Part shown: positions 15,776 through 24,339 of the stretch, piece after piece
How positions within the stretch are numbered: the first letter of the stretch is position 1
Layout of the letters: each line of letters opens with the position of its first letter
NCBI GenBank assembly: GCA_007751255.1
Contig: CP036296.1
Location: forward strand, 5,146,001 to 5,210,000
Length of the DNA: 64,000 nucleotides
Reading direction: 5' to 3'
Source: Engelhardtia mirabilis
Lineage (GTDB): Bacteria; Planctomycetota; UBA1135; GCA-002686595
Program-made: the position numbers and the translations under genes
Notes under the pieces: generated by a model
Databases searched by the model: none
Told to the model about the DNA's origin: nothing
What the model saw: only the letters and a program-made list of their open reading frames with translations

Positions 15776-16270
15776 TCAGACGACCGACATCTCTTTCAGG
15801 AGATCGACCAGCTCGGTGCGGTTCTTGGCGCTGATCGCAAAGCGACGGAAGTCGTCGTGGCGCCCCAGGCGTGAGATCCAGCGCATCATCTCGAGATGGC
15901 GCTCGGGGTCGTGCTCGTCGGTCGCCTCGGCCGGCCGCAGCACCATGAAGAAAAGCTGGACCGGGGCGCCGTCGATGGCGCGCCAATCGACACCATCCGG
16001 ATGGACCGAGAGGCTGCAGAGCGCCCGATCGAGGCCCTCGAGCTTGACGTGCGGAATGGCCACGCCCATTCCGACTCCGGTGGAGGCCAACTTCTCACGG
16101 GCGACCAGGGCCTCGATCGCCGGCTCGGCCAGGGCGCTCTCCAGTTGGTCCGACTTGATCAGTCCGTCGACGAGCTCACCGAAGATCGACTCGTGATCGG
16201 TTCCCTTCAGCTTCAGGATGCAGGCCTTGGGCTTGAAGAGCTTCCAGGCGGCTTGGACGCGGATCGTCAT
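15776..16270 (-). CDS. ptsN: PTS EIIA-Ntr (PtsN)
   Basis: Regulatory phosphoacceptor of the nitrogen PTS, not a sugar transporter component. The 164-residue EIIA type-2 domain has the phosphorylatable His74 in GVAIPHVKL and the downstream LFFMVLRPAE strand. Family members bind and regulate K+ transporters, KdpD and other partners; which apply here is unknown. It lies 227 bp after hpf and 107 bp before the HPr-like gene, all on one strand. No Shine-Dalgarno is seen before the ATG. No transmembrane EIIB/EIIC genes are near, supporting the Ntr assignment. Confidence 0.92.
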   Translation of the reverse strand: MTIRVQAAWKLFKPKACILKLKGTDHESIFGELVDGLIKSDQLESALAEPAIEALVAREKLASTGVGMGVAIPHVKLEGLDRALCSLSVHPDGVDWRAIDGAPVQLFFMVLRPAEATDEHDPERHLEMMRWISRLGRHDDFRRFAISAKNRTELVDLLKEMSVV

Positions 16271-16381
16271 CGGGTTGGGGCTGGGCAGCGTGAATCTGGA
16301 CTTCGGGCGACGGTGGCGAATCGGAAGAGACTAGCAGATCGGCCGCAGTCCTGCCCCGGGGGCCCTGGAGGGCTGAATTGG

Positions 16382-16419
16382 GGCGCGCCCACGCCCCACC
16401 AGGGGTGCGTGGGCGCGCC
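16382..16419 (-). terminator. 13-bp perfect hairpin between hpf and ptsN
   Basis: Arms ggcgcgcccacgc (16382-16394) and gcgtgggcgcgcc (16407-16419) pair perfectly around a 12-nt loop, 79 bp past the hpf stop. No U-tract follows on the minus strand. It may end the hpf transcript in part or protect the 3' end, letting hpf and ptsN levels differ. Confidence 0.45.
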
Positions 16420-16497
16420 GCGGAAGGGATCCGGGCTCCTCCAGGGACCCGGGCCCGCCTGCCGGGGGTCGGCTGCCAGCCGCGCCCCCCCGGGGAC

Positions 16498-16815
16498 TCA
16501 TTCCTCCTCGGACCGTCCCTGCCGGCGGCTGCCGGAGAGCTTCTCCTTGTGCTTGCGCAGCGCGCGAGCCATGCGATCCACCGACTCGTCGAGGGCCTGA
16601 CTCAGGGTCGGCGCCTTGGAGTCCACCACTAGCACGACCCCGCGCCGGGCATTGGCGACGAGCTCGACTCGGTGAGAATCCGGCTCCTGGTCGAGTACGG
16701 CACGAATGGACTGGGTCCGATCGAAGAAACGGGCGAGACCCTGGAGCTTGTCCTCGACCTGCTCGCGCACGTTCGTCGGATAGCTGGAGTGGGGGATCGA
16801 CACTTCGACGTTCAT
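16498..16815 (-). CDS. hpf: short ribosome hibernation promoting factor (HPF/RaiA family)
   Basis: Binds the 30S decoding region in stationary phase and promotes inactive ribosome dimers or monomers. At 105 residues it is the short form: only the beta-alpha-beta-beta-beta-alpha domain (MNVEVSIPHSSYPTNVREQV at the start, KAPTLSQALDESVDRMARALRKHKEKL near the end) and no long-HPF dimerisation domain. The ATG before NVEVS is supported by GGGAG 5 nt upstream; the open frame upstream is not conserved. It sits between truA and ptsN as in the proteobacterial rpoN-hpf-ptsN order. Confidence 0.9.
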   Translation of the reverse strand: MNVEVSIPHSSYPTNVREQVEDKLQGLARFFDRTQSIRAVLDQEPDSHRVELVANARRGVVLVVDSKAPTLSQALDESVDRMARALRKHKEKLSGSRRQGRSEEE

Positions 16816-17237
16816 CGAGACTCCCGATGTTGGGCTGGCATACGCCGCGTAGCGCGGTCCTGCCGGCATCTTGCTTGCTCCGGTTCGCGCGGGCCCCTTG
16901 CCCCCCCGATCCCGCGCTCCTCCCCTTCGGTCGCGACCCGCGCCGGGCTCGACCTTCAAACCGGGATTCACCCCGGGAAGCGAGCGCGGGGTGGGTGCGA
17001 CCAGCCGGGGCTCGGCGGGCTGCGGCTGACGCCTGGGGGGAGAGGCTCATCGTGCGGACCGCTCCGGTGGTCGCAGTCCCTGTCCGCGGGGTCGCGGACG
17101 CGCGGGGACCCGGCCCTCGGAGATCGGCTCCACCCTAGCAGGCCGCCGCGGACCTGGTGCGCGGCCCGACGTCCTGTCTCGAAACTGCCCAGGGACAGCC
17201 CTCGGGCGGGCACGTAGGGCCCAGCGACGCCCCGCCG
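16816..17237. other. 422-bp intergenic region between truA and hpf
   Basis: No gene, repeat or RNA is recognised. Its length suggests that hpf has its own promoter, as expected for a stationary-phase gene. Neither a sigma-70 nor a GG-N10-GC sigma-54 element was found convincingly by eye. Confidence 0.35.
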
Positions 17238-18035
17238 TCAGCCCTGGAACAGCCCGGCGGCCCCGCGTGGGCCGGCCAGGCGTCCCGTGAAACAGCGCTC
17301 CGGATAGCGGACCCGCAGTAGCCACAGGCCCCCCGCGGGCGCGGTGGCACCCGCCCGCCGCCGGTCGCCCGAGGCCAGGATCGCATCCACGTCGCTCGGC
17401 ACGAGGCGCCCCCGCCCCACATCGATCAGCGTGCCGGCGATGGTGCGGACCATGTTGTAGAGGAAGCCGTTGCCTTGGACGACGATGGCGAAGCGGTCGC
17501 GACGGGCCACCAGGCGCACGTGCTCGACCGTGCGCACGGTCGAGGTGCGGGGCGAGCCCGAGCTCGCCAGGGCCGCAAAGTCCCGCTGGCCCAGGAACCT
17601 CGATGCCGCGTCGCGCATGGCGGCCTGGTCGAGGGGCTCACGGGTCCAATGGAATTGCCCCTCGGCGAAGGGCGGGCGAAAGGGGGTGGTGACGGTCAGG
17701 TAGAGGTAGCGCTTGCCGGTGGCGCTGAAGCGCGCGTGAAAATCGTCGGGGCAGGTCTCCACCCGACGCACCACCACGCCCTCGTCCAGGTGAGCGTTCA
17801 GGGCGTGGCACAGGCGCTGGTCGTCGAGGGACGTGTCCACGTGGCAGCTCGCCACTTGGCCCAGGGCGTGGACCCCGGTGTCGGTTCGGCCAGCGCCGTG
17901 CACGACCACCCGGTCACCGAGCAACGACTCGAGCCCCTCCTCGACGGCCTGTTGCACGGAACCGAAGCCCTCCTGGCGCTGCCAGCCGAAGAAGCGCGAG
18001 CCGTCGTAGGCGATCAACAGGCGGACGTTTCGCAT
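17238..18035 (-). CDS. truA: tRNA pseudouridine(38-40) synthase
   Basis: Converts U38-U40 of the tRNA anticodon arm to pseudouridine. The 265-residue protein has the TruA landmarks: AYDGSRFFGWQRQ at 9-21, the catalytic Asp52 in GAGRTDTGVHALGQ, HARFSATGKRYLY in the middle and NGFLYNMVRTIAGTLIDVGRG near residue 195-215. Length matches the family (about 245-270). It starts 38 bp after rpoN and is likely in the same transcript, an insertion compared with the Proteobacteria rpoN-hpf order. Confidence 0.95.
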   Translation of the reverse strand: MRNVRLLIAYDGSRFFGWQRQEGFGSVQQAVEEGLESLLGDRVVVHGAGRTDTGVHALGQVASCHVDTSLDDQRLCHALNAHLDEGVVVRRVETCPDDFHARFSATGKRYLYLTVTTPFRPPFAEGQFHWTREPLDQAAMRDAASRFLGQRDFAALASSGSPRTSTVRTVEHVRLVARRDRFAIVVQGNGFLYNMVRTIAGTLIDVGRGRLVPSDVDAILASGDRRRAGATAPAGGLWLLRVRYPERCFTGRLAGPRGAAGLFQG

Positions 18036-18073
18036 CGCGCCGGGAGTCTACCCATCGACGCGGCGAGCTCGGG

Positions 18074-19432
18074 TCAGTTGAAGCGTCGGCGCCGGTAGGA
18101 GCTGGGGATGCCCAGTTCCTGGCGGTACTTCGCCACGGTGCGTCGGGCCAGGTGCACCCCGCCCGCGGCCAGGCGGGCCACGGCCTCGTCGTCGGACAGG
18201 GGCGCGGCCGGATCTTCGCCGGCGAACAGGACGCGCACGCGCTCGCGCACCTCGTCGGCGGCGCTGCCCTGGCCCTCGCCGCCACCGGCGGAGGCCTGGA
18301 AGAAGCGCCGCAGGGGCTCGATGCCCCAGGGTGTTTGGGCGTACTTGCCGGCCACGGCGCGGCTGATCGTGCTGACGTGCAGCTCGAGCTCGTCGGCCAC
18401 GTCGGTCATGGACAGGGGCGTGAGAGCGCTGGGCCCCTGCTCGAGGTAGGCGTGTTGGTGGGCGAAGACGGTGCGCGCCACCCGCTCGAGGGTCGCCTGG
18501 CGCTGGTCGAGCGCATCGATCAGCGCGCGCGCCTCCCCCACCTTGCCCCGGGCGTAGGCGCGCACCTCCTTGGGCTGCGCCCGATCGGTGGCCAGCCCCA
18601 CCAGCTCGGGGTCGAGGGCGACCGTGGGGAGGTGACTGCGCGGGAACTCGATCGCGAAGCCGGCGCCGTCCAGCGCCAACACGACCACGTCCGGCGCCAC
18701 GGATGGCACCGACTCGGTCTCCACCGCGGCGATCGGCCGCGGTTGCAGCTCCCCCAGGCGGCCGACCAGGCGGTTGATCTCGCCCACGTCGAGTCCCAGC
18801 CGCTTGGCGACCTGGGGCAACTTGTTGCGGTAGACCTCGTCGAGGAAGCGCTCGATCAGAGCGCACAGTCGGCCGTAGTCCGGATCGGCGGGCTCGAGCT
18901 GCAGGAGCAGGGCTTCGGTGGCATCGCGCCCGCCCAGGCCGCGCGGTTCGAGTCGCTGTAGGGCCGCGATGGCATCGGCGAGTTCGCCCAGACCACCTGG
19001 GAGTCCGTCGCGCAGGCCATCGGTCAGGAGCGCCTCGTCCGAATCGGTCAAGAGCCCGTCGCCGTCGAGCCGGTCCACCAGCCAGCCGGCCCAGGCCGCG
19101 GTCGCCGCGCGCAGATCGAGCCAGCCGAGCTGCTCGAGCACGCCCTCGCGCCAATGCTCCCCCTGGGCTTCCTGGGAGGCGAGCCACTCCGCGTGGCGGT
19201 CACTCGCGCCAGTTCGGGCGCGGGGCCCGACGTTGCGCTCGGTCGGTCGGGGCGGCCCCTCGGGCTCCTCGACCACGAGGGCCGCATTCGACTCGAAAGC
19301 CTCGCGCAGCCAGGTGGAGAGCTCCATCGAGGGCAGCTGCAAGAGCTCGATCGCCTGCAGCATCTTCGGCAGCATCAACTGCTGTTGCTGTGCCGACTGT
19401 GTGAGTCGCGGTCCGTTGCCTCCGATGGCCAT
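18074..19432 (-). CDS. rpoN: RNA polymerase sigma-54 factor
   Basis: Directs RNA polymerase to GG-N10-GC promoters that need an AAA+ activator. Region I (Gln/Leu-rich, QSAQQQQLMLPKMLQAIELLQ near residues 12-32) contacts activators. The core-binding domain follows an acidic/Pro linker, then the HTH (TDVADELELHVSTISRAVAGKY) and the C-terminal RpoN box ARRTVAKYRQELGIPSS at 429-445 that reads the -24 element. At 452 residues it has normal length. The ATG is placed at MAIGGNGPRL just before region I; the frame stays open upstream but that part is Gly/Arg-rich noise. It heads the rpoN-truA-hpf-ptsN-HPr set. Confidence 0.95.
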   Translation of the reverse strand: MAIGGNGPRLTQSAQQQQLMLPKMLQAIELLQLPSMELSTWLREAFESNAALVVEEPEGPPRPTERNVGPRARTGASDRHAEWLASQEAQGEHWREGVLEQLGWLDLRAATAAWAGWLVDRLDGDGLLTDSDEALLTDGLRDGLPGGLGELADAIAALQRLEPRGLGGRDATEALLLQLEPADPDYGRLCALIERFLDEVYRNKLPQVAKRLGLDVGEINRLVGRLGELQPRPIAAVETESVPSVAPDVVVLALDGAGFAIEFPRSHLPTVALDPELVGLATDRAQPKEVRAYARGKVGEARALIDALDQRQATLERVARTVFAHQHAYLEQGPSALTPLSMTDVADELELHVSTISRAVAGKYAQTPWGIEPLRRFFQASAGGGEGQGSAADEVRERVRVLFAGEDPAAPLSDDEAVARLAAGGVHLARRTVAKYRQELGIPSSYRRRRFN

Positions 19433-19536
19433 GCCGGTGGCTATCGACCGGCCCAGGCGAGGGATTGAGGGCGGCGCCGCGCCGTCGTCCCAGCCGGGTC
19501 TCCCGATCCCGAGCGGGACCCGGGACCCACGGAGAC

Positions 19537-20160
19537 TCAGGAGCCGTCGTCGGGGCGACGCGTGCGCACGGCGGTCCGGCCCTCGAGGGCGTCCTCGAGC
19601 ACGCCGCGGTGCAGGTACTCGAGCGCGGAGCCCGCGGGCAGGCCGCGAGCCAAGCGCGTGACCCGCACCGGCAGCCCGGCCCGCTCGACGGCCTCGAGCA
19701 CCAGCATCGCCGTGGCCTCGCCCTCCGCGTCCGGGTCCGTACCCAGGATCACCTCGCGCACGGCACCCTCGCGCAGTCGTTCGACCAGGCGGCCGAGGTT
19801 CAAGTGCTCCGAGTCCGAGCCCTCCGCCGGCTGCAGCGAGCCCATCAGCACGTGGTACAGCCCACCGTGGGCCCCCGACCGCTCCACGGCCTCGACCGCC
19901 CGCGGCTCCTCGACCACCAAGAGTTGGCTGCGGTCGCGGCCCTCGTCCGAGCAAATCGCACAGGGGTCCCCCTCCGACAGGTTCCCGCACACCGAGCAGA
20001 AGAGCGTCTCGCCCCGCGCCCGCCCGATGGCCTCCGCCAGTCGCCCACCGTCCGCGTTCCGCAGGACGTGGAACGCCAGCCGCTCCGCCGTGCGTCGCCC
20101 GATCCCCGGAAAACGCTCGAACGCCTCCACCAACTCCTCGAGCGCCTTCGGATAAGCCAT
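19537..20160 (-). CDS. recR: recombination protein RecR
   Basis: With RecO (and RecF) loads RecA at gaps in DNA repair. The 207-residue protein has an N-terminal HhH (FPGIGRRTAERLAFH, 17-31), a C4 zinc motif (Cys55, Cys58, Cys67, Cys70), a Toprim domain starting near VVEEPRAVEA (82-91) with ILGTDPDAEGEATA, and a C-terminal Walker-B-like region (TRLARGLPAGSALEYL). Length is standard (about 200). It is the last of dnaX-ybaB-recR, but a 269-bp spacer with a long inverted repeat separates it from ybaB. Confidence 0.96.
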   Translation of the reverse strand: MAYPKALEELVEAFERFPGIGRRTAERLAFHVLRNADGGRLAEAIGRARGETLFCSVCGNLSEGDPCAICSDEGRDRSQLLVVEEPRAVEAVERSGAHGGLYHVLMGSLQPAEGSDSEHLNLGRLVERLREGAVREVILGTDPDAEGEATAMLVLEAVERAGLPVRVTRLARGLPAGSALEYLHRGVLEDALEGRTAVRTRRPDDGS

Positions 20161-20278
20161 GCCTTGTTCCCGCTGAGCCTACCGCCCAGGAACTCCCGCG
20201 TCCCGCCTCGCCTGATCCCGCGGTACCCCGTCGCCCCCGACATCGCCCCCGTCCCGACCAAGCCCCAGCGGAGGGTGG

Positions 20279-20419
20279 CGGGGGATCAGCGGGCGCGCAG
20301 CGCGTCGGTAGTCGCCGCTGGCAAGGCGCGCCGACGACCGCGTGCCCCCTGGACACGCCGAGGAGGCGCAACGCAGCCAGCGGCGACTACCGGCGCGCTG
20401 CGCGCCCGCTGATCCCCCG
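20279..20419. repeat. long inverted repeat with 43-bp arms between ybaB and recR
   Basis: The left arm 20279-20321 (cgggggatcagcgggcgcgc and on) and the right arm 20377-20419 are reverse complements with one mismatch; one further pair (20322/20376) extends the stem, leaving a 53-nt loop. It lies 10 bp from the ybaB stop. The extent is far above a normal terminator and there is no U-tract. It resembles a MITE/REP-type palindromic element; whether it recurs in the genome cannot be seen here. RNA from it would form a strong hairpin between ybaB and recR. Confidence 0.85.
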
Positions 20420-20429
20420 ACGCCCGTAG

Positions 20430-20753
20430 CTAGAACATGCCCGGGAGCTGCATGCCTCCGGTGACCTTGGTCATGGTCTGCTCGGCGAGCTGCTCGGCCT
20501 TGGTCAGGCCGTCCTGCACCGCGCTCAGGACCAGGTCCTCGATCATGGACTTGTCACCGGTCTTGATGACCTCGTCGCTGATCGACAGGGACTGCACCCG
20601 GCGGTCGCCGGTGACTTCGACGCGCACCGCCCCCCCGCCGGCGGTGCCTTCGACCACGGCTTCGGCCAGCTCGCTGCGAATCCGCTCGAGCTGGCGCTGC
20701 ATCTCTTGGGCCTGCTTGAGCAGGTTCCCCATCTCGCCGAATGATCCGGCCAT
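20430..20753 (-). CDS. ybaB: YbaB/EbfC nucleoid-associated protein
   Basis: Small DNA-binding dimer of the nucleoid. The 107-residue protein shows the family pattern: N-terminal GNLLKQAQEMQRQLERIRSE, a Gly-rich turn (EGTAGGGAVRVEVTGD) and the C-terminal helix with LVLSAVQDGLTKAE, ending with QLPGMF. Its ATG abuts the dnaX TAG with no gap, so it is translationally coupled to dnaX. It is followed by the long inverted repeat before recR. Confidence 0.94.
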   Translation of the reverse strand: MAGSFGEMGNLLKQAQEMQRQLERIRSELAEAVVEGTAGGGAVRVEVTGDRRVQSLSISDEVIKTGDKSMIEDLVLSAVQDGLTKAEQLAEQTMTKVTGGMQLPGMF

Positions 20754-22433
20754 CTACGGTTCCTCGATGTGTCCGTCGAACAGGTCCGCGACCTGTCTGG
20801 TGAAGGGGTCCTGTTCGACCTTGGGAGGTGGAGGGGTCGCGGCATCGCCGACGACGAACTCCACCGTGATTTCTCGGCCCATGGCTCCCGAGAGGGCGCG
20901 CTCGCACGCTCGCCGACTGCGCTTGTCGGCCAAGAGGGCCTGCTCGTCCGCGCTGGCCTTGGAGACCAGGATACGCGCCATGGAGCCGGAGCCTTGGAGC
21001 TTGCCGCTGCGACGCAACAGGTCGGCCAGGGTCCGATGGCGCGCATCGAGAGCGCCGACGAGAGCCTTCCAGGGCTCGAGTGCCGGGGCTGCCGCGGGAC
21101 CGGGGGCCGGCTGGGGGGTGTCCGGCGACCGCGGCGCGGCGCCTGGCGCGGTCGCGGGCCCAGTGGCGGGGCCCGTCGGCTGTTGAACCGATCGGGTAGC
21201 GCTCGCGCCGACCGGGGGCGGTGTCGGCTGGATCGAAACGGGAAGTTGACCGCCACTCGCCGGCCCAGCCGTGTGCCCAGCCACGGAGGCACCGCCCAAA
21301 CGCGCCTCCAACGAAGCCAAGCGAGCCTCGAGCTCAGCCAGCGACATGGTCGCCTCGAGGGTGCAGAGCTCGAGCAGCGCCGATTCGAGCACCACACGCT
21401 CGCTGCCGGCCAGGTGGCGCATGCGCTCGCGGGCGCGGATCAGGTCGGCGAGCATCAGCTCGAGCCGGCCGCGCCCCAGGGCCTTGGCCCGGGCCAGCAG
21501 GGCCTCGCCGGCCGCGGGACCGCCCTCCAGGTGCGGCGAGCCCGCGCCGCACACGCCGGCCACCACGATCGATCGGACCACGTCGAGTAGAGCACCGGCC
21601 AGCTCGCCCTCGCGACCGGCCCAAGCCGCCACCGCGTCGAGGGCAGCGGCGCGGTCGCCGGCGCCGAGTGCGTCCACCAAACCGAGCAGCTCCTGCAGGC
21701 CGGCGCCGCCGGAGAGGCGCGCCAGGTCGGCCAGCTGGGGCGAATTGCCAGCCAGGGCCAGGAGCTGATCGGCCAGGGACAGTGCGTCGCGCATGCCGCC
21801 GCGCGCGCGCCGCGCCAGCTCGGCGGCGACGCCGTCGGCGGCCGTGACGCCCTCCGCGTCGAAGACCGTCGCCAGGCGTCCGGCGATCTGCTCCTCGCGG
21901 ATCGGCGACAGGCGCATGACCTGGCAGCGCGAGAGGATCGTGTCGGGGACCTTGTGCAGCTCGGTCGTCGCGAAGAGGAACTTGACGTGCGACGGCGGCT
22001 CTTCGAGGGTCTTGAGCAGCGCGTTGAACGCCGCCCGCGAGAGCATGTGGACCTCGTCCACGATGTAGACCTTGTAGCGTGAATCGACCGGCGCGTAGCC
22101 CACGGATTCGCGCAGCTCGCGCACGTCGTTGACCGAGGTGTTCGACGCGGCGTCGATCTCGATCACGTCGAACTCGGCGCCCTCGTCGGAGGCCAGGCAG
22201 CGCTCGCACTCACCGCAGGGATCCGGCGTCGGGCCCTTCACGCAGTTGAGCGCCTTGGCCAGGATCCGCGCGGTGGTCGTCTTGCCCGTCCCGCGCGGTC
22301 CGGCGAAGAGGTAGGCGTGGCCGACCCGGTCGTCCTCGATCGCGCCGCGCAGGACGCCGGTCACGACCTCCTGCCCCACCATGTCCTCGAAGCGGCGAGG
22401 GCGGTACTTGCGGGCGAGGACCAGGTAGCTCAT
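20754..22433 (-). CDS. dnaX: DNA polymerase III subunit gamma/tau
   Basis: Clamp-loader ATPase of the replicase. The 559-residue protein has the P-loop GPRGTGKT at 45-52, the zinc module Cys64, Cys73, Cys76 and Cys79, Walker B VDEVHMLS near 125-132, the SRC sensor motif (ILSRCQ), domain III and a Pro/Ala-rich linker (about 375-440) before a C-terminal domain that could be tau domain V. No A-rich slippery sequence for a programmed frameshift was noticed. It is coupled to ybaB, and the SRP RNA gene lies upstream. Confidence 0.95.
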   Translation of the reverse strand: MSYLVLARKYRPRRFEDMVGQEVVTGVLRGAIEDDRVGHAYLFAGPRGTGKTTTARILAKALNCVKGPTPDPCGECERCLASDEGAEFDVIEIDAASNTSVNDVRELRESVGYAPVDSRYKVYIVDEVHMLSRAAFNALLKTLEEPPSHVKFLFATTELHKVPDTILSRCQVMRLSPIREEQIAGRLATVFDAEGVTAADGVAAELARRARGGMRDALSLADQLLALAGNSPQLADLARLSGGAGLQELLGLVDALGAGDRAAALDAVAAWAGREGELAGALLDVVRSIVVAGVCGAGSPHLEGGPAAGEALLARAKALGRGRLELMLADLIRARERMRHLAGSERVVLESALLELCTLEATMSLAELEARLASLEARLGGASVAGHTAGPASGGQLPVSIQPTPPPVGASATRSVQQPTGPATGPATAPGAAPRSPDTPQPAPGPAAAPALEPWKALVGALDARHRTLADLLRRSGKLQGSGSMARILVSKASADEQALLADKRSRRACERALSGAMGREITVEFVVGDAATPPPPKVEQDPFTRQVADLFDGHIEEP

Positions 22434-22459
22434 GTCGGGGCCAAGTAGCTCGTGACGAT

Positions 22460-22549
22460 TGCGGTGCGGGGGTTCCCGCAGTCCATGCGGTGCGGGGGAT
22501 CCCCGGGAGTTTGGCCACCCCTGCGAAACGGGCCTTGCGAAACGGGCCC
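22460..22549. repeat. short direct repeats upstream of dnaX
   Basis: A 13-bp motif tgcggtgcggggg occurs at 22460-22472 and 22486-22498, and a 14-bp tandem pair (tgcgaaacgggcc plus t or c) at 22522-22535 and 22536-22549. They lie in the 268-bp spacer between the SRP RNA gene and dnaX. Function is unknown; they could be slippage products. Confidence 0.6.
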
Positions 22550-22701
22550 AGCCCGGCGCCGTCGGCTACACAGGACCCGGTCTGGTCGAGCCCGCACTGG
22601 CTTGTGTGGCCGGCGGCACCAGTCCGTCAGTCCCAGGGCCGACGGGCCAGCCCAGGAGACCCGAAGAGGCCCGAAGTGAGTGGCCCGGTGTCGGTCGCCC
22701 C

Positions 22702-22847
22702 GGGCGCGTCCGGGCGAGCGCGCCAGTGGGTCCGGGCCGACCGCGCTTGGCAGACGATCCTTAGGGCTGCTCCGTTTCCGGCCTGACCCGGTTCGAATCA
22801 CTCCCACCGCGGGGGACCGAACCCACTGTCGCGCTCGCCGCGCGCCC
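22702..22847 (-). ncRNA. ffs: signal recognition particle RNA (4.5S-like)
   Basis: On the minus strand, around 22760-22790, the sequence GGGTCAGGCCGGAAACGGAG followed by CAGCCC is the conserved SRP domain IV: the Ffh-binding GGTCAGG / AGCAGCC internal loop capped by a GAAA tetraloop closed by CCG/CGG. Flanking arms pair at a distance: 22821-22839 with 22713-22731 (one mismatch in 19) and, further out, 22841-22847 with 22702-22708, giving a single hairpin of about 127-146 nt. That is the short bacterial form without an Alu domain. The ends are inferred from the pairing. Position just upstream of dnaX and downstream of tRNA-Ser matches Bacillus scr. Confidence 0.85.
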
Positions 22848-23011
22848 GTGTTGGACGGCCAACTCGGGCCGCCCATCATAGATGACCGCGGCGCCGATGG
22901 CCGCTGCTAGATCGAGCTGTCCCGACGACCGCGGCTCGCGACGGCGACCCGTCGCTTCAGCCGTCACTACAGTCCGCATCGGAACGGCGCCGCTCGCGTC
23001 GACGGAAGTGG

Positions 23012-23101
23012 CGGAGAGGGAGGGATTCGAACCCTCGATGCCGGGGATACCGACATACGCGCTTTCCAAGCGCGCTCCTTAAGCCGCTCGGACACCTCTC
23101 C
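23012..23101 (-). tRNA. tRNA-Ser(GGA)
   Basis: A complete type II tRNA. Acceptor GGAGAGG pairs with CCTCTCC, discriminator G, anticodon stem GCGCG..CGCGC with loop containing GGA, a long variable arm, and a T arm with GTTCGAATC. CCA is encoded (23009-23011). It reads UCU/UCC codons. It lies between tRNA-Ser(CGA) and the SRP RNA gene. Confidence 0.96.
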
Positions 23102-23169
23102 GCTCGATTCCGTTGCTCTTGTTCGCTCGTGTTGCTCACCCACGGGCCGCGGCGCGCGCGGCCGGTGGT

Positions 23170-23259
<90 letters not shown>

Positions 23260-23391
23260 GTCCTGTGGCGGGGAAGTGTAGCGTCCGGGCCCACGGCGCA
23301 AAAGGGGCCCCGCGAGGTCGATGGATCCCCGGGCTCAATCGAAGCACGGGCCGGCCTCGCCGCGCTTGGCGGGCCGGGCGAGGCGCGACCC

Positions 23392-24069
23392 TCAGCGATC
23401 GGCGGACTCGCCGGGGGAGTCCTCGGCAGCGTTGCCTCCGACGTCAGCCCCATCCGCGCCGACGGTGCCGCCGGCAGCTCCTGCGCGCCGGGCCCGACGC
23501 CGCTCCCGCAGACCCTCGCGGTGGCGCCGGAAGAAGCCCACCAGCAGTGCCGCCGAGTCCTGCGCCCGTAGTCCCTCGTCGACCTCCGCCCGGTGGTTCA
23601 GGCGCGGGTCGGTCAGCACTTGGCCGAGGGATACGGCCGCGCCGAACTTGGGGTCGCGCGCGGCCCAGACGACCCGCGCGACGCGGGCCTGGGAGATGGC
23701 TCCGGCGCACAGGAAGCAGGGCTCCACGGTCGTGTAGAGGGTCGTGCCCGGCAGCCTCAGGTCGCCGCTCGAGCGGCAGGCGGCGCGGATTGCGAGCACC
23801 TCCGCGTGGGCCGTCGGGTCGACCAGAGCTCGTGTTCGGTTGTGGGCGCGGGCCAGGATCTGGTCCCCTCGCACCAGCACTGCGCCGATCGGCACCTCGT
23901 CCTCGGCTGCGGCCGCACGGGCCTCGGCCAGGGCCAGGTCCATGAAGTGGAGGTCGCGGTCCCGTGCCCCCTCCGGTTCATCCTCGCGGGAGGTTCCGGG
24001 GGTGGCCCCGGATGCGTCCCCACGCCCTTCGAACGGGTCACGGGGTCGGGCGTCGTCGGAAGCGCACAT
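23392..24069 (-). CDS. tadA: tRNA-specific adenosine-34 deaminase
   Basis: Converts A34 to inosine in the wobble position of tRNA-Arg(ACG). The 225-residue protein has the zinc-deaminase motifs: His88 and the proton-shuttling Glu90 in TAHAEVLAIRAA, and PCFLCAGA with Cys118 and Cys121; EVPIGAVLV (58-66) precedes them. The ATG at MCASDD is preferred; a second ATG 42 residues later would remove the usual HxxFM helix start. It carries a low-complexity N-terminal extension of about 35 residues and an Arg/Ala/Gly-rich C-terminal tail. Its substrate tRNA gene is 270 bp upstream. Confidence 0.94.
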   Translation of the reverse strand: MCASDDARPRDPFEGRGDASGATPGTSREDEPEGARDRDLHFMDLALAEARAAAAEDEVPIGAVLVRGDQILARAHNRTRALVDPTAHAEVLAIRAACRSSGDLRLPGTTLYTTVEPCFLCAGAISQARVARVVWAARDPKFGAAVSLGQVLTDPRLNHRAEVDEGLRAQDSAALLVGFFRRHREGLRERRRARRAGAAGGTVGADGADVGGNAAEDSPGESADR

Positions 24070-24339
24070 GGCTGGCGGAGATTGTCGCCGATCCCCCCCC
24101 GCGGTCGCTCGATCCCGTGCGGGGCCGGCCGATCGGTGTCCCGAGGGCTGCAATGTCTCGCGGGCCGGTCTACCGCGAACGGCAAACGCCCCCGTGCAGT
24201 CGACGTGCGTCGATCCGTCGCGGGGGCGCTGCGGTTCCACGGATCGGAGCCGCGATCGAGCCCCGTCCGAAGAGCCCCGTCCGAAGAGCCCCGTCCAACG
24301 AGCCCGCCCGGTCGACGATGCTGCCATCGATGAGGGTGG

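Noticed and set aside
15669-15986. N-terminal extension of the HPr-like protein to 197 residues
   Set aside because: The extra 106 residues overlap ptsN in another frame and are Arg/Pro-rich; the conserved HPr fold begins at the GTG used.
20161-20371. Extension of rpoN upstream through recR into the inverted repeat (765 codons in total)
   Set aside because: The reading upstream of MAIGGNGPRL is antisense-like Gly/Arg-rich sequence in a different frame from recR; sigma-54 region I defines the true start.
20754-22433. Programmed frameshift in dnaX
   Set aside because: No A-rich slippery heptamer with downstream hairpin was noticed; GC-rich codon usage makes one unlikely, but a full motif scan was not possible.
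22850-23010. Additional small RNA or tRNA upstream of the SRP RNA gene
   Set aside because: No cloverleaf or known ncRNA consensus could be built in the spacer up to tRNA-Ser(GGA).
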